Shown here: piece after piece, positions 49,761 to 61,847 of the stretch
Layout of the letters: each line of letters opens with the position of its first letter
Position numbering within the stretch: position 1 is the stretch's first letter
Assembly (NCBI GenBank): GCA_022376925.1
Contig: JAIOJX010000028.1
Coordinates: 74,923,001-74,987,000, forward strand
DNA: 64,000 nucleotides
Source of the DNA: Tragulus kanchil
Lineage: Eukaryota; Chordata; Mammalia; Artiodactyla; Tragulidae
Direction of reading: 5' to 3'
Notes under the pieces: model-generated
Databases searched by the model: none
What the model saw: the letters and a program-made list of their open reading frames with translations, nothing else
What the model was told of the DNA's origin: nothing
Made by a program: the position numbers and the translations under genes

Positions 49761-50090
49761 TTTTTTAAAAAAAGGATTTATTTATTTATTTATTTTGGTA
49801 GGGGTGGGGTGGGGAGGGAGGGGGGCAGGCAGACCACCTCTATCGGTCCTTCATTTGTCCACTTTCATCCATCCTTGTTCCTTGGCCCATGTGGGCCTCC
49901 CATCGCAGTGGCCTCTGCTGTCACAGAGCGCCAGCTCTGGGCACACGCACTCCAGAGCTCCGGCTCGGCCATTGGACACATCAGTCCAGCTGCTCCGCGG
50001 CACGTGAGATCTTCCCAGGCCAGGGATCGAACCAGTGCCCCTTGCACTGCAAGGCGGTGTCCTTACCCACTGGACCACCAGGGAAGCCCC
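49761..50090 (-). repeat. Young tRNA-Glu-headed SINE, copy G
   Basis: Tail (T/A tract and TTTA units) at the left, GC-rich box, CACGTG near 50000, B box and head at 50089. Flanked by 'tcaaggttctttt' at 49748-49760 and 50091-50103, a perfect 13-base target-site duplication inside the old L1. Confidence 0.9.
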
Positions 50091-50720
50091 TCAAGGTTCT
50101 TTTCATCCTCTAAAAGAAGTTTCTGACAGAGCAGAAGTTTTTCATTTTGATTAAATCCAATGTCTCTGTGTTTGCTTTCAGGAACTGTGCTTTTGCTGTC
50201 AAATGTGGGAATTCTTTATCTAGTCTGCAAACCCAAAGATTTTCACTTACTATTTTTTTTTAATTTTTTTCTTATAGATGTATGGTTTACCTCCATGATC
50301 CATTTTAAGTTTTTAAGGTGGTAGACTTAGGTTGAGGTTCATTTTGTTTTCCTCTGGATGTGCAATTGCTCCAGGACTGTTTATTGTAAAGGCTTGTCTT
50401 GTTGTTGAATTGTTTTTGTGCCTTTGTAAGTCACACATATTTGCATGGTCTATTTCTGGGTTCTCTGTTTCATTAATCTGTGTTTCTATCCCTCCACCAA
50501 TAACAGAGTCTTGATTACTGTACCTATATAAAGCTTGAGGTTAGGTACAGTCATACCTCCACCTTTTTCTTCTTATTCAGTAATGTTTTAGCTTTCCAGT
50601 TTCTTTCCCCATGTAAATTTTAGAATTACCTTGTCTGTATCTACAGAAAAGATGTGTTGAAATTTTGGTTGAAATTGCATTAAACCTGTATATCAGTTGG
50701 GAGCAAGTAAAAATATTTTC

Positions 50721-50917
50721 AGGATTTCCTCAGTGACTCAACAGTAAATAATCCATCTGCAGTACAGGAGATGCTGGTTGGATCCCTGAGTAGAGAAGAT
50801 CCCCTGGAATAAGAAATGGCAACCCACTCCAGTATTCTTGCTTAGGTAATTCCATGGAGCCTGGCCAACTGCAGTCCATGGTATCACACAGAATCAGCTG
50901 AGCAACTAAACAACAAC
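50721..50917 (+). repeat. Bov-tA SINE
   Basis: Worn tRNA head ('ggatttcctcagtgactcaa'), 'ggcaacccactccagtattc' and 'aatcagctgagcaact'. Flanked by 'aaaatattt' at 50710-50718 and 50918-50926. Confidence 0.8.
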
Positions 50918-51050
50918 AAAATATTTGTTGTGTTAAATACCCTAATCTATCAACATAGTATGTGTCTCTATTTATTTAGATCTTTGATGTCTTTCATCAG
51001 CATTTTGTAGTTCTCAGTATGCAAGTACTTTACATGCTTTGTTTCTACTT

Positions 51051-52288
51051 CAGTGTCTGGCATGGTAGTACCTTCCTAAAGAATGTTGAATTTCACAGAA
51101 ATCATTGCCATATACAGGAGTGGAATCTTACTGTGAAAAGCATCCATTAACTATAATCCCTTTTTTTTAATGACTCCCTTAAACTAAGAAAACACTTTAC
51201 AGATAGCAAATGACCAGATAACAAAGCGTTTTCATTCACTACCTAAAACAAGATACTTGGCAGTTTGGGATTGTAAATCAGATTCCAGTTAAGAATTTAC
51301 TGGATTCAGCTATGTGGGATGTGGTGTAGAGTGGTTCAGGAAGCTGTTTTTGCCTTGCCAATTGCAGGGCTCATCTTTATATATTAAAAGAGAGTTTTCA
51401 AATTTCTGCCAATGATCATTTTTCATTGGTAACCAGAGAAGTTTTGCGTTGTCATTTTGTGGGCTTTATTGGGAAGCTTAAATCCAGGATTGAATTAATC
51501 AGAGAATGCAAGATTGGGTTTCTGCATTTTCCCCAGTTTTGAAACCTGCATAATGTTGGTAACATACTGAACATTTATTATGCTAGTGTTCACTGTAGAG
51601 CAATGAAGTATAACATTACATAATACCTTTAGGAAGATCCTGAGAGTTTAATGTACAGTCTGATGGCAGGAGACTCTTGGGAGCAAGAGATGCATATTCC
51701 TCTCAGTACTGTTCATATGTACATAAGATGCATAAACTATCATCTTTCCAGATTTTTCTCTCAAGTTTTCAAAGGAGACAAGAACACAAGAGTAAGGAAG
51801 ACAGAGAAGAACAAGGCTGTTCATAATTATTACTAGGAAAAGCCAACAAATAGGTGGCTTATTGTGGTCTAACCAGGTAAACCTTGAGGAAGTCATTAGT
51901 TTTTCAGAGCCTCATTTCCATATTTATACAGGGAAATCATAATCATGCTGCTGCCATCCTAAAGTGATAATCAAATAAGATAATGGATAAAGAAGCGTAT
52001 TGTAAGCTCTAAAAAACTATACAAGTGCACCATGTTGTTTATTCCATGAATATTAGACATCGACTATGTAACAGTTCACTTAGGAGAGACAGACACGAGA
52101 AACACTTGTAAAATATCATTGGTGTGCAGAGATAGAACATTCCAGGTGTAGCTGTGAAACTAGATTACCAAGGTGACATGTGCAAACTACTTTTGGAATT
52201 GAGAAACACAAAAGACACATTATTGTAAAGATCATCTGTGTTCATGTTGAGACTACCCACAATGTAGCGGGAATTAAGAGGAAGTAAA
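51051..52288. other. Non-coding DNA
   Basis: Unique AT-rich sequence; no gene recognised. Confidence 0.5.
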
Positions 52289-52542
52289 GGGCTTCCCTAG
52301 TGGTCCAGTGGGTAAGGACACCACCTTGCAGTGCAAGGGGTGCCAGTTCGATCCCTGAACTGGGAAGATCCCACGTGCCATGGAGCGGCCGGACCAATAT
52401 GTCCAACTACCGAGCTGAAGCTCTGGAGCGCATGTGCCCAGAGCCAGTCATTTGCAGCGAGAGAGGCCACTGCGATGGGAGGCGCACACAGGCCAAAGAG
52501 CAAAGATAAATAAACGAAAGACCAATGGAGGTGGCCAAAAAA
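52289..52542 (+). repeat. Young SINE, copy H, short-tailed variant
   Basis: Head, B box, CACGTG (52373) and CCAAT-like 'gaccaatggaggtggcc', then directly A8. It lacks the C-rich 3' segment seen in the other copies. Flanked by 'aattaagaggaagtaaa' (52272-52288) and 'aattaagagaaagtaat' (52543-52559). Confidence 0.88.
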
Positions 52543-52559
52543 AATTAAGAGAAAGTAAT

Positions 52560-52914
52560 GCTTGACCCAGGTGCCAGACCTTATTAACTAGGTGGAATGT
52601 TGAGGAAAAGTCAGTAGGTGGCAGAACTGGGAAGCGGACAAGCGTGCATGGGCAGATGGCAAGAGCCTTGAGGGAAGGGGGTCATCAGTGATATGAAAAT
52701 GGCAAGGAATGGCCTGGAAGCAGCATTGTGGGGGCCTAGAGAATGGCACTGCCCCAGGCTTAGGGCTTGGACTGTGGGAAGTCTTGGGCTGAACAGTCTT
52801 CCCTTGAGGGGCTGAAAGAGACTGAGTCCTGGGGGAAGAGGTGAACAACAGGTAGAACAGGAGGAGGGAAGAAGAGTGTGTGAGAAGGGTAAACATGTGG
52901 GGCTTCCAATAACA
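52560..52914. other. Purine-rich non-coding DNA
   Basis: G/A-rich; an open minus-strand frame of 120 codons exists (52588-52950) but has no recognisable motif. Confidence 0.45.
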
Positions 52915-53145
52915 GTATAGTAATACCAGTAGCTGTCCTTTACTTAGCACCTAGGATGTTCCAGGTACTGTAATTGGCTGTTTTGTACATTTAGTCCTTA
53001 CAGAATGCTGCAAACTAATTACTATCATCTGGATTTTACAAATAAGGGCATAAGGTACAAAGAGGTCACCTGCATCATTTAGGGTCACAGAGTAAAGTCC
53101 ACCTTAGGCTCTCCGAACCCTGATCTGCCTAACTGCAACACTGAG
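52915..53145 (-). repeat. MIR-type SINE
   Basis: 'actatcatctggattttaca', 'ggtcacctgcatcatttagg' and 'gtcacagagtaaag' follow MIR in reverse. Its second half recurs at 54119-54233 through the next duplication. Confidence 0.75.
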
Positions 53146-55189
53146 CTTTTGCGCAATTCCACATGTCTTCAGAGAGGTTGAGAGCATGATGCAAGGGATT
53201 TGGAGTGAAATCAGAGAAGAAGGGCAAGGAAGCAGAGTCACAAGAGAATGAAGATACAATAGAGGACTATTGCCCAGAGATGCTTGTATTTTTGCTGATG
53301 AAAATGCCAGGGCTGTGAGGACAGGAGCCACTGAGACCTCCGGCAGAGCTGTGGCCTGGTGAGGCCTTGCCTTGCTGCAGGCCCTGGGGAGCAGCGTTGT
53401 AACGGTATTCTAATGTCTTTTGAAGAAAATTCTCCCAGACAGTTAGTGACGAGGGTCAGCCTCTCCTGGCTCGCTCTTTCACTCCTGGTGGGGTGGTCTG
53501 AAGAGGTTTAGCTTCTTGAGTGTCAGTGGTCGGTCTTTTAGCCCAGATAATGGAGAGCAGAGAAGGACATGTGATATGACCTCTCACTTATATGAAGGGT
53601 GGGAGCTCACCAGATAGTGAGGTGCCTCTGTACCTGAGGGCCTCTGGAGCTGTGTGGTGCAAGCTGGGATTGTCATTAGACTGTGGAAAGAAAACACGCG
53701 TATCAGCCTCTGCCAGGTGGCAGTTAGCAGTTACTATCTAAGACAGCTTTTCCACAGAGTCTGAGGAAGGACGTATTCTTTCCTCCCTCACCATCCTGGC
53801 CCAGCGCCTGTCCTACTTTCCTTTACTAGGGGACAGTTAAACAGCAATTGTGTGTATAATATTGAACATTGACTGTGGGCACAGGCCAGAACCAGAGACT
53901 TTTTTAGAAGCGGGTTTTGATACTTGAGGGGAGTAGCAGTCTAGCTATTCAGCCAGGTAAGAGTGGCCTTAGGTGAGAGAGGTCCAGTCAGAAACAAAGA
54001 ATAGGCTGAGGATGAGTAAGTCTCTGAAGAGAAGGTGACTCACCTTTCAGTTAAGTGCGTCCCACTAGAATTCTTGATTGAGGTAAAAATAAACATGTCC
54101 TTACAGAATCAATTTTTTGGATTTTACAAATAAGGGCATAAGGTACAAAGAGGTCACCTGCATCATTTAGGGTCACAGAGTAAAGTCCACCTTAGGCTCT
54201 CCGAACCCTGATCTGCCTAACTGCAACACTGAGCTTTTGCGCAATTCCACATGTCTTCAGAGAGGTTGAGAGCATGATGCAAGGGATTTGGAGTGAAATC
54301 AGAGAAGAAGGGCAAGGAAGCAGAGTCACAAGAGAATGAAGATACAATAGAGGACTATTGCCCAGAGATGCTTGTATTTTTGCTGATGAAAATGCCAGGG
54401 CTGTGAGGACAGGAGCCACTGAGACCTCCGGCAGAGCTGTGGCCTGGTGAGGCCTTGCCTTGCTGCAGGCCCTGGGGAGCAGCGTTGTAACGGTATTCTA
54501 ATGTCTTTTGAAGAAAATTCTCCCAGACAGTTAGTGACGAGGGTCAGCCTCTCCTGGCTCGCTCTTTCACTCCTGGTGGGGTGGTCTGAAGAGGTTTAGC
54601 TTCTTGAGTGTCAGTGGTCGGTCTTTTAGCCCAGATAATGGAGAGCAGAGAAGGACATGTGATATGACCTCTCACTTATATGAAGGGTGGGAGCTCACCA
54701 GATAGTGAGGTGCCTCTGTACCTGAGGGCCTCTGGAGCTGTGTGGTGCAAGCTGGGATTGTCATTAGACTGTGGAAAGAAAACACGCGTATCAGCCTCTG
54801 CCAGGTGGCAGTTAGCAGTTACTATCTAAGACAGCTTTTCCACAGAGTCTGAGGAAGGACGTATTCTTTCCTCCCTCACCATCCTGGCCCAGCGCCTGTC
54901 CTACTTTCCTTTACTAGGGGACAGTTAAACAGCAATTGTGTGTATAATATTGAACATTGACTGTGGGCACAGGCCAGAACCAGAGACTTTTTTAGAAGCG
55001 GGTTTTGATACTTGAGGGGAGTAGCAGTCTAGCTATTCAGCCAGGTAAGAGTGGCCTTAGGTGAGAGAGGTCCAGTCAGAAACAAAGAATAGGCTGAGGA
55101 TGAGTAAGTCTCTGAAGAGAAGGTGACTCACCTTTCAGTTAAGTGCGTCCCACTAGAATTCTTGATTGAGGTAAAAATAAACATGTCCT
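53031..55189. repeat. Direct tandem duplication D14 (offset 1088)
   Basis: Copy 1 53031-54101, copy 2 54119-55189, starting 'ggattttacaaataaggg'. The 17-base spacer 'acagaatcaatttttt' (54102-54118) is a compressed version of the 28 or so bases that precede copy 1. Confidence 0.92.
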
Positions 55190-55628
55190 TCAAAGTAACA
55201 CATGTACTGTCTGGTCCCATTCATCACAGGAGGGGTTGGGGCAGTGAGAGGATAAAGAAATGCCCTCAGCAAGGGAATAATAAGGAACAATTAAAAGTAG
55301 CCTTTGAAAGCCTGTGCACTGCATAAGATGCTTGCAGAAGAAATTGGATCCTTGTCAATGTGATTTCTGCTTCTTCACAGGTAGAAGGTTCTCTTTTCCC
55401 TTGAATCGTGCTAGCACTTTATCTGTACCTCTGTTGTGACATGTTTCACTTTAACCCTATTTTATAGTTTTCGATGTGTCTACCTCTACTTGACTGGTGG
55501 TTCTTCAGAGGCAAGGAAAACACCCTTTCCGTTCTGTACCATCCACAGTGCTTGGCATTCAGTAGCTCCTCGGTGTTCAGCTGAAGAGATGAACCCAAGG
55601 ATACTGTGATTCTTCTGAATTTCTTAAG
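55190..55628. other. Non-coding DNA
   Basis: Unique sequence up to the L1 tail; nothing recognised. Confidence 0.5.
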
Positions 55629-55969
55629 CTTTTTTATTATTATTATTTATTCTTTATTTTAAAGATTTTACAGAGTTTTGTTGTTCACCAACATGTATGT
55701 TCCCAGATCATTCATATGCATATCCCTGGACCCTCCCCCCACCCAGTTCCCCTCCTCCCACCCCTCCAGACCATCGCCCCAAGTGATTGTAGGCACTCCT
55801 ATTCTCTTAGCACAATGACAATAGCTGTCTCTTCCACACATGACAGTATAGGTTTCCATGTCACTCCCTCCATGCCTCCCCCTCCCTATTTCTTCCCCAC
55901 AATGTCCATGTCTATGCTCTGCCTGTTTTTCCAGGAGTTCCCTACGTGTGTTATCAAGACCATCCTACT

Positions 55970-57088
55970 AGCTTCCATATATGTGTGTTGGTATACTGTA
56001 TTTGTCTTTCTCTTTCTGACTTACTTCACTTTTTATGATAGGTTCTAGAGCCAGCCACTTCATTAGGACTGAGTCTTCTGCATTTCTTTTAACAGCTGAG
56101 TAGTATTCCATTGTATATATGTACCAGAGCTTCTGGATTCATTCATTTGTCGATGGACATCTAGGTTGCTTCCATGTTCTGGCTATTGTATAGAGAGCTG
56201 CAATAAACATTGGGGTACAGGTGCCTCTTTCATTTTTTATTTCATCAGGATATAGGCCTAAGAGTGGGATTGCTGGGTCATAGGGTGCTTCTATTTTTAG
56301 TTTTTTAAGAAATCTCCATATTGTCTTCCATAGAGGTTGTATCAGTTTACATTCCCACCAGCAATGCAAGAGGGTTCCCTTTTCTCCGCACCCTCTCCAG
56401 CATTTATTCTCTGTCGATTTGTTGATGATGGCCATTCTGACGGGTGTGAGGTGGTATCTCATTGTAGTTTTAATTTGCATTTCTCTAATAATAAGCGAGG
56501 TTGAGCATCATTTCATGTGCTTTTGGGCCATCTGTATGTCCTCTTTGGAGAGGCATCTCTTTAGATCTTTTTCCCATTTTTTGATTGGGCTGCTCATTTT
56601 CCCTGTGCTGCGTTGTCTGAGTTGCTTGTAGATTTTGGAGATTAATTCTTTGTCTGTTGTTTCATTTGCTATGATGTTCTCCCACTCTGTGGGCTGTCTG
56701 TTCATCTTTTTTGTAGTTTCTTTTGCTGTACAAAAGCTTTAAATTTCATGAGGTCTCACATGTTCACTTTTCTTTTCAGTTCCACTATTCTAGTAGGTGG
56801 GTCAGAGAAGATCTTGCTTTGACTGATGTCCTTGAGTGTTTTGCCTATATTCTCCTCTAAGAGTTTGATAGCTTCTGGTCTTACATTTAGGTCTTTAATC
56901 CATTTTGAGTTGACCTTAGTGTATGGTGTCAGGGAATGTTCCAACTTCATTTTTTTGCATGTAGCTGTCCAATTTTCCCAGCACCACTTGTTGAAGAGGC
57001 TGTCTTTGTCCCATTTTATACTTTCACCTCCTTTGTCAAAAATAAAGTACCCATAGGTGCGTGGGTTTATCTCTGGTTCTCTGTCTTG
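55970..57088 (-). pseudogene. L1 ORF2 C-terminal region, terminal copy
   Basis: Holds the C-terminal end of ORF2, including the block with [16 protein letters not shown] and the region CPSTNE through [17 protein letters not shown]. The end near 55970-56040 is frameshifted relative to the plus-strand L1 at 8594-9232. The segment 56106-57088 is repeated as 57089-58079. Because 983 is not a multiple of three, the two copies cannot be read through in one frame. Confidence 0.85.
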
Positions 57089-58079
57089 TTCCATTGTATA
57101 TATGTACCAGAGCTTCTGGATTCATTCATTTGTCGATGGACATCTAGGTTGCTTCCATGTTCTGGCTATTGTATAGAGAGCTGCAATAAACATTGGGGTA
57201 CAGGTGCCTCTTTCATTTTTTATTTCATCAGGATATAGGCCTAAGAGTGGGATTGCTGGGTCATAGGGTGCTTCTATTTTTAGTTTTTTAAGAAATCTCC
57301 ATATTGTCTTCCATAGAGGTTGTATCAGTTTACATTCCCACCAGCAATGCAAGAGGGTTCCCTTTTCTCCGCACCCTCTCCAGCATTTATTCTCTGTCGA
57401 TTTGTTGATGATGGCCATTCTGACGGGTGTGAGGTGGTATCTCATTGTAGTTTTAATTTGCATTTCTCTAATAATAAGCGAGGTTGAGCATCATTTCATG
57501 TGCTTTTGGGCCATCTGTATGTCCTCTTTGGAGAGGCATCTCTTTAGATCTTTTTCCCATTTTTTGATTGGGCTGCTCATTTTCCCTGTGCTGCGTTGTC
57601 TGAGTTGCTTGTAGATTTTGGAGATTAATTCTTTGTCTGTTGTTTCATTTGCTATGATGTTCTCCCACTCTGTGGGCTGTCTGTTCATCTTTTTTGTAGT
57701 TTCTTTTGCTGTACAAAAGCTTTAAATTTCATGAGGTCTCACATGTTCACTTTTCTTTTCAGTTCCACTATTCTAGTAGGTGGGTCAGAGAAGATCTTGC
57801 TTTGACTGATGTCCTTGAGTGTTTTGCCTATATTCTCCTCTAAGAGTTTGATAGCTTCTGGTCTTACATTTAGGTCTTTAATCCATTTTGAGTTGACCTT
57901 AGTGTATGGTGTCAGGGAATGTTCCAACTTCATTTTTTTGCATGTAGCTGTCCAATTTTCCCAGCACCACTTGTTGAAGAGGCTGTCTTTGTCCCATTTT
58001 ATACTTTCACCTCCTTTGTCAAAAATAAAGTACCCATAGGTGCGTGGGTTTATCTCTGGTTCTCTGTCTTGTTCCATTG
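56106..58079. repeat. Direct tandem duplication D15 (offset 983)
   Basis: Copy 1 56106-57088, copy 2 57089-58079, starting 'ttccattgtatatatg'. The jump uses the microhomology 'ttccattg', which also occurs at the true continuation (58072-58079). Confidence 0.92.
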
Positions 58080-58227
58080 ATCTGTAGTTCTGTTTTTGTG
58101 CCAGTACCATACTGTCTTGATGGCTGTTGCTTTGTAATAGAGTCTGAAATTGGGGAGGCTGATCCCTCCAGCTCCATTCTTCTTCCTCAGGATTGCTTTG
58201 GCTATTCGAGGTCTTTTGTGTTTCCAT
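57089..58227 (-). pseudogene. L1 ORF2 C-terminal region, duplicate copy, with upstream junction
   Basis: Encodes [16 protein letters not shown] and the following C-terminal segment in a frame that opens at 58227. It overlaps the end of the reverse transcriptase frame, which closes at 58050. The change of frame around 58050-58080 is a frameshift within ORF2. Confidence 0.85.
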
Positions 58228-60566
58228 ATGAACTGTGTTATTCGTTGGTCTAATTCTGTGAAGAATGTTATTGGAAGTTTGATAGGGATCGCATTGAATC
58301 TATAGATGACATTTGGTAGTATGGTCATTTTCACAATATTGATTCTTCCGACCCAGGAACATGGAATATCTCTCCATCTGTTTAAGTCTTCTTTAATTTC
58401 TCTCATGAGTGTCTTGTAATTTTCTGTGTACAATTCTTTTGTTTCTTTGGGTAGGTTTATTACTAGATATTTGATTCTTTTGGTTGCAATGGTGAAGGGG
58501 ATTGCCCCTTTGGTTTCGTTTTCTGATTCTTCATTGTTTGTGTCTAGGAATCCCAGTGATTTCTGTGTGTTGACTTTGTATCCGGCAACTTTGCTGAATT
58601 CATTGATTAGCTCTAGTAGCTTTGTAATAGTGTCTTTGGGATTTTCTATGTATAATATCATGTCATCTGCAAAAAGAGAGAGCTTGAGTTCTTCCTTTCC
58701 AATATGGATTCCTTTGATTTCTTTCTCTTCTCTTATTGCTGTTGCTAGCACTTCCAGGACTATGTTGAATAGTAGTGGTGAAAGTGGGCACCCCTGTCTT
58801 GTTCCTGATCTTAGAGGGAATGCTTTCAGTTTTTCACCATTAACAATAATGTTTGCCATAGGCTTCTCATAGATGGCTTTTATTATGTTGAGATAGGTTC
58901 CTTCTATGCCCATTTTCTGAAGAGTTTTTATCATAAATGGATGTTGTACTTTGTCGAAGGCTTTTTCTGCATCTATTGAGATGATCATGTGATTTTTGTC
59001 TTTCAATTTGTTGATATGGTGTATCACATTGATTGATTTGTGGATGTTGAAGAATCCTTGCATGCCTGGGATGAACCCAACTTGATCGTGATTTGTGAGT
59101 TTTTTGATGTGTCGTTGAACTCTGTTAGGATTTTGTTGAGGATCTTCTAAGTTCATCAGTGAAATTGGCCTATAGTTTTCCTTTTTTGTGTTGTCTTTGC
59201 CTGGTTTGGGTATCTGATGTGTCGTTGAACTCATGGTTAAAATTTGGGGGAGGCTGATCCCTCCAGCTCCATTCTTCTTCCTCAGGATTGCTTTGGCTAT
59301 TCGAGGTCTTTTGTGTTTCCATATGAACTGTGTTATTCGTTGGTCTAATTCTGTGAAGAATGTTATTGGAAGTTTGATAGGGATCGCATTGAATCTATAG
59401 ATGACATTTGGTAGTATGGTCATTTTCACAATATTGATTCTTCCGACCCAGGAACATGGAATATCTCTCCATCTGTTTAAGTCTTCTTTAATTTCTCTCA
59501 TGAGTGTCTTGTAATTTTCTGTGTACAATTCTTTTGTTTCTTTGGGTAGGTTTATTACTAGATATTTGATTCTTTTGGTTGCAATGGTGAAGGGGATTGC
59601 CCCTTTGGTTTCGTTTTCTGATTCTTCATTGTTTGTGTCTAGGAATCCCAGTGATTTCTGTGTGTTGACTTTGTATCCGGCAACTTTGCTGAATTCATTG
59701 ATTAGCTCTAGTAGCTTTGTAATAGTGTCTTTGGGATTTTCTATGTATAATATCATGTCATCTGCAAAAAGAGAGAGCTTGAGTTCTTCCTTTCCAATAT
59801 GGATTCCTTTGATTTCTTTCTCTTCTCTTATTGCTGTTGCTAGCACTTCCAGGACTATGTTGAATAGTAGTGGTGAAAGTGGGCACCCCTGTCTTGTTCC
59901 TGATCTTAGAGGGAATGCTTTCAGTTTTTCACCATTAACAATAATGTTTGCCATAGGCTTCTCATAGATGGCTTTTATTATGTTGAGATAGGTTCCTTCT
60001 ATGCCCATTTTCTGAAGAGTTTTTATCATAAATGGATGTTGTACTTTGTCGAAGGCTTTTTCTGCATCTATTGAGATGATCATGTGATTTTTGTCTTTCA
60101 ATTTGTTGATATGGTGTATCACATTGATTGATTTGTGGATGTTGAAGAATCCTTGCATGCCTGGGATGAACCCAACTTGATCGTGATTTGTGAGTTTTTT
60201 GATGTGTCGTTGAACTCTGTTAGGATTTTGTTGAGGATCTTCTAAGTTCATCAGTGAAATTGGCCTATAGTTTTCCTTTTTTGTGTTGTCTTTGCCTGGT
60301 TTGGGTATCAGGGTGATGGTGGCCTCGCAGAATGTGTTTGGAAGTTCCTGTGCAATTTTTTGGAAGAGTTTTAGAAGGACAGGCATTAGCTCTTCTTTAA
60401 ATGTTTGGTAGAATTCAGCTGTGAAGCCATCTGGCCCTGGGCTTTTATTTTTGGGTAGATTTTTTATCACAAATTCGATTTCTGAGCTTGTGATTGAGCT
60501 GTTCAAAGCTTCTGTTTCTTCCTGGCTCAGTCTTGGGAGATTAATCTTCCCCAAGAAACTGTCCAT
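58050..60566 (-). pseudogene. L1 ORF2 reverse transcriptase region, domain present twice in frame
   Basis: An 838-codon open frame on the minus strand. In L1 the protein makes cDNA from nicked target DNA (target-primed reverse transcription). Residues 1-365 carry the RT core: KNKSPGPDG (about 39-47), a [10 protein letters not shown] block with the first catalytic Asp (about 167), [13 protein letters not shown] (about 224) and FADD (267-270). The whole 365-residue unit then repeats, with FADD again at about 632-635, joined by a short non-L1 linker (MSSTTHQ). This exists because the 1095-base duplication is a multiple of three. The first methionine is internal to ORF2; real ORF2 starts at 61847. 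A stop near 60629 and frame changes at about 60660 and 60826 separate it from the endonuclease part. No L1 is known to have two RT domains, so I read it as one domain shown twice. Confidence 0.9.
58149..60309. repeat. Direct tandem duplication D16 (offset 1095)
   Basis: Copy 1 58149-59214, copy 2 59244-60309. The spacer 59215-59243 contains 'tgatgtgtcgttgaactc', a stray repeat of 59107-59123, plus filler. Both copies share an unusual segment after RPISLMN in the RT domain, so they are the same L1 and not two insertions. Confidence 0.93.
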
Positions 60567-60827
60567 TTCTTCCAGGTTGTCCAGTTTGTTGCCATAGAGT
60601 TGCTCATAATAGTCTCTTTGAATCCTTTAGATTTCTGCATTATCTGTTGTAATCTCTCCTTTTTTGTTTTTTGATTTTGTTGATCTGGTTTTTCTCTCTC
60701 TTTCTCTTGATGAGTCTGGCCAGTGGCTTGTCAATTTTGTTTACCTTTTCAAAGAACCAGCTTTTTGTTTTATTTATCTTTACTATTGTTTCTTTTGTTT
60801 CTTTCTCATTTATTTCTGCTCTGATCC

Positions 60828-61847
60828 TTATGATTTCTCTTCTTCTGCTGGCTTTGGGGTGTTTTGTTCTTCTTTCTCCAATTGTTTTAAGCGGAGGGTT
60901 AGGTCATCTGCTTCATATTTTCCTAGTTTCTTGAGGTGGGATTGTATTGCTATAAATTTCCCTCTTAGAACTGCTAATGCGGTAACCCATAGGTTTTGCA
61001 CTGTCGTGTGTTCATTGTCATTTTCTTCCAGGAATTTTAAAATTTCTCCTTTGATTTCCTCAGTGATCAGTTGGTTTTTTAGGTAAGTGTTGTTTAATCT
61101 CCATGTGTTTGTGTTTTTAGGTTTTTTTTCCCAGTAGTTGATCTCTAGTCTCATTGCATTGTGGTCCAAGAAGATGGTTGATATCATTTCAGTCTTCTTG
61201 AACTGACTGAGGTTTGATTTGTGGCCCAAGATGTGGTCTATCCTGGAGAATGTTCCGTGAGCACTTGAGAAGAAAGTGTATTCTTCTGCTTTTGGGTGGA
61301 ACGTCCTAAAGATATCGATGAGGTCCATCTTTTCTAGTGTGGTATTTAAGGCTCGTGTTTCTTTATTAATTTTCTGTTTGGATGATCTGTCCATTGGTGT
61401 GAGAGGCGTGTTAAAGTCTCCTGCTATTACTGTGTTATTGTTGATTTCTTCTTTTAAGTCTGATGGTACTTGTCTTATGTATTGAGGTACCCTTGTGTTG
61501 GGTGCATAGATGTTCATGACTGTTATGTCTTCCTCTTGGATAGATCCCTTAATCGTGATGTAGTGACCTGCCTTGTCTCTTAGAATCTTCTTTACTTTAA
61601 AATCTATTTTGTCTGATAAGAGGATTGCTACCCCAGCTTTCTTTTGATTTCCATTTGCATGGAATATCTTTTTCCAGCCTCTCACTTTCAGTCTATGAGT
61701 GTCTCTAGGTCTGAAGTGGGTCTCTTGTAAACAGCATATATATGGGTCATGTTTCTGAATCCATTCAGCCAGCCTGTATTGTTTGGTTGGAGCATTTAAT
61801 CCATTTACATTCAAAGTAATTATTGATATGAATGTTCCTATTGTCAT
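60828..61847 (-). pseudogene. L1 ORF2 N-terminal endonuclease domain
   Basis: A 339-codon frame starting at the natural ORF2 methionine. It is an APE-type endonuclease, which nicks target DNA at AT-rich sites. Visible motifs: LNVNGLN with Asn13, QETHF with Glu42, GDFNTPL at about residue 143, SRIDHILG at about 205, then 'LDH' where L1 proteins normally have SDH. The Ser-to-Leu change at this catalytic-triad neighbour is probably damaging. The frame ends at a premature TAA (60828-60830), next to a one-base frameshift. The following linker region ([16 protein letters not shown]) is readable only in another frame until about 60660. Confidence 0.9.

Larger units (their letters stand above)
49560..51050 (-). 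mobile_element. Old L1 ORF2-region fragment with two nested SINEs
   Basis: Minus-strand L1M-type sequence, e.g. 'tttcattttgattaaatcc', 'tctgggttctctgtttcatt' and 'agtcttgattactgtacc', all familiar reverse-complement L1 ORF2 blocks. Interrupted by a SINE at 49761-50090 and a Bov-tA at 50721-50917. Frame heavily decayed. Confidence 0.7.

Noticed and set aside
3041..55189. A real array of segmental duplications or a novel tandem amplification system
   Set aside because: Each unit has unrelated content, occurs only two or three times next to itself, and has uniform length with noisy ends. That fits assembly error better than any known mechanism. Not proven without reads.
58426..58872. Plus-strand frames of 148 codons (also 59521-59967) and others across the L1
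   Set aside because: Antisense shadows of the L1 ORF2 reverse transcriptase.
58050..60566. A new tandem-reverse-transcriptase protein
   Set aside because: It is L1 ORF2 with one domain doubled by a DNA duplication of the same class seen about eighteen times in non-coding sequence.
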